Assembly (NCBI GenBank): GCA_030068145.1
Contig: JAPJBO010000240.1
Span: 186,001 to 250,000, forward strand
DNA: 64,000 nt
DNA from: Diplonema papillatum
Taxonomy: Eukaryota; Euglenozoa; Diplonemea; Diplonemida; Diplonemidae
Direction: 5' to 3'
Numbering within the stretch: position 1 is the stretch's first letter; each line of letters starts with the position of its first letter. The position numbers were made by a program, and so were the translations under genes. The notes beneath the pieces are model-generated. The model was not told the origin of the DNA and did not search any database. It was given only the letters and a program-made list of their open reading frames with translations. Of this stretch, positions 63,669-64,000 are shown in pieces.

Positions 63669-64000
63669 TGACTGGCAAGGAAAAAGAGTTTGCGCCAAAG
63701 ACTTTCGCCGGAACAGAAACCCCACCTAAAAACATTGCACAACTTCTGGGTGCTAGCTTGGCAATTGCTGTTGTCGAGTGCTCGTTATTGGGTCCGCAAG
63801 AGAAAGAAGATGGTTTGTTTGGGACCGGAATCCCCCAGAAGTCATGCCCAGACTTCTTCTTGTCCTACAGTTTTCAGGAGACTCTGACTTTACACCACTT
63901 CTACCTTTAACTGACTTCTCCTACACACGTCACTTCATGCCGCACACACATGCAAGGCTACCCAACGAGACCGATACCCGACGAGCACAGAGCTACTTGT
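63669..64000. other. Gene-free end of window
   Basis: One frame of 100 codons (63608-63910) starts inside the T run and shows no recognisable domain. Confidence 0.4.

Overview
This is a nuclear window from a eukaryote, most likely a euglenozoan of diplonemid type. Two observations support that. A piece of nuclear SSU rRNA on the minus strand (about 52140-52397) carries the CCAGCACCCGCGG and TATTAATGCTGCTGCTG signatures of the V4 region, and these forms are typical of Euglenozoa. The left-hand gene is broken by long canonical GT-AG introns, so this is not bacterial sequence. Polypyrimidine-AG sites just upstream of two start codons would also fit spliced-leader trans-splicing. The species assignment is inference.

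Left part (1-9.65 kb): a 1.6-kb foldback transposon with long inverted arms, a broken duplicate of an exon, and then the last three exons (2644-3003, 5317-6507, 7615-8929) of a DUF5107/tetratricopeptide protein that closely resembles bacterial proteins. Its introns hold a 41-bp minisatellite of about 27 units and copies of dispersed repeats. A 179-bp satellite (four units) begins over its stop codon.

Middle (9.65-14.6 kb): a 627-bp MITE with perfect 21-bp terminal inverted repeats, a 6-bp target duplication and nine internal ACGCGCGT sites. It is followed by a single-exon gene of 423 aa with a C2-like N-terminal domain. The 3' end of this gene is also partly duplicated downstream.

Core (14606-52036): one uninterrupted ORF of 12,476 codons, the outstanding feature of the window. 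It encodes a secreted, single-pass membrane giant. The order is: signal peptide; twelve modules of about 680-730 aa, each a right-handed beta-helix plus C-type-lectin-like domain plus Cys-rich segment; a fibrinogen/intelectin-like domain; two more lectin-like domains; two vWFA-like domains with eroded metal sites; about 38 EGF-like repeats in a higher-order triplet pattern; two terminal EGF domains; a transmembrane helix; and a short cytoplasmic tail. Modules 2-4 are almost identical at DNA level, and GC content changes sharply inside module 5.

Right part (52.04-64 kb): an antisense SSU rRNA fragment fused to the 5' part of a degenerate non-LTR retrotransposon ORF. After that comes repeat-rich DNA of lower GC with no convincing gene: tandem arrays, a SINE-like family with an A-rich 3' end on the minus strand, several other dispersed repeats and a roughly 670-bp CA tract. 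The genes do not look functionally linked. The window reads as isolated genes in a transposon- and satellite-rich genome.
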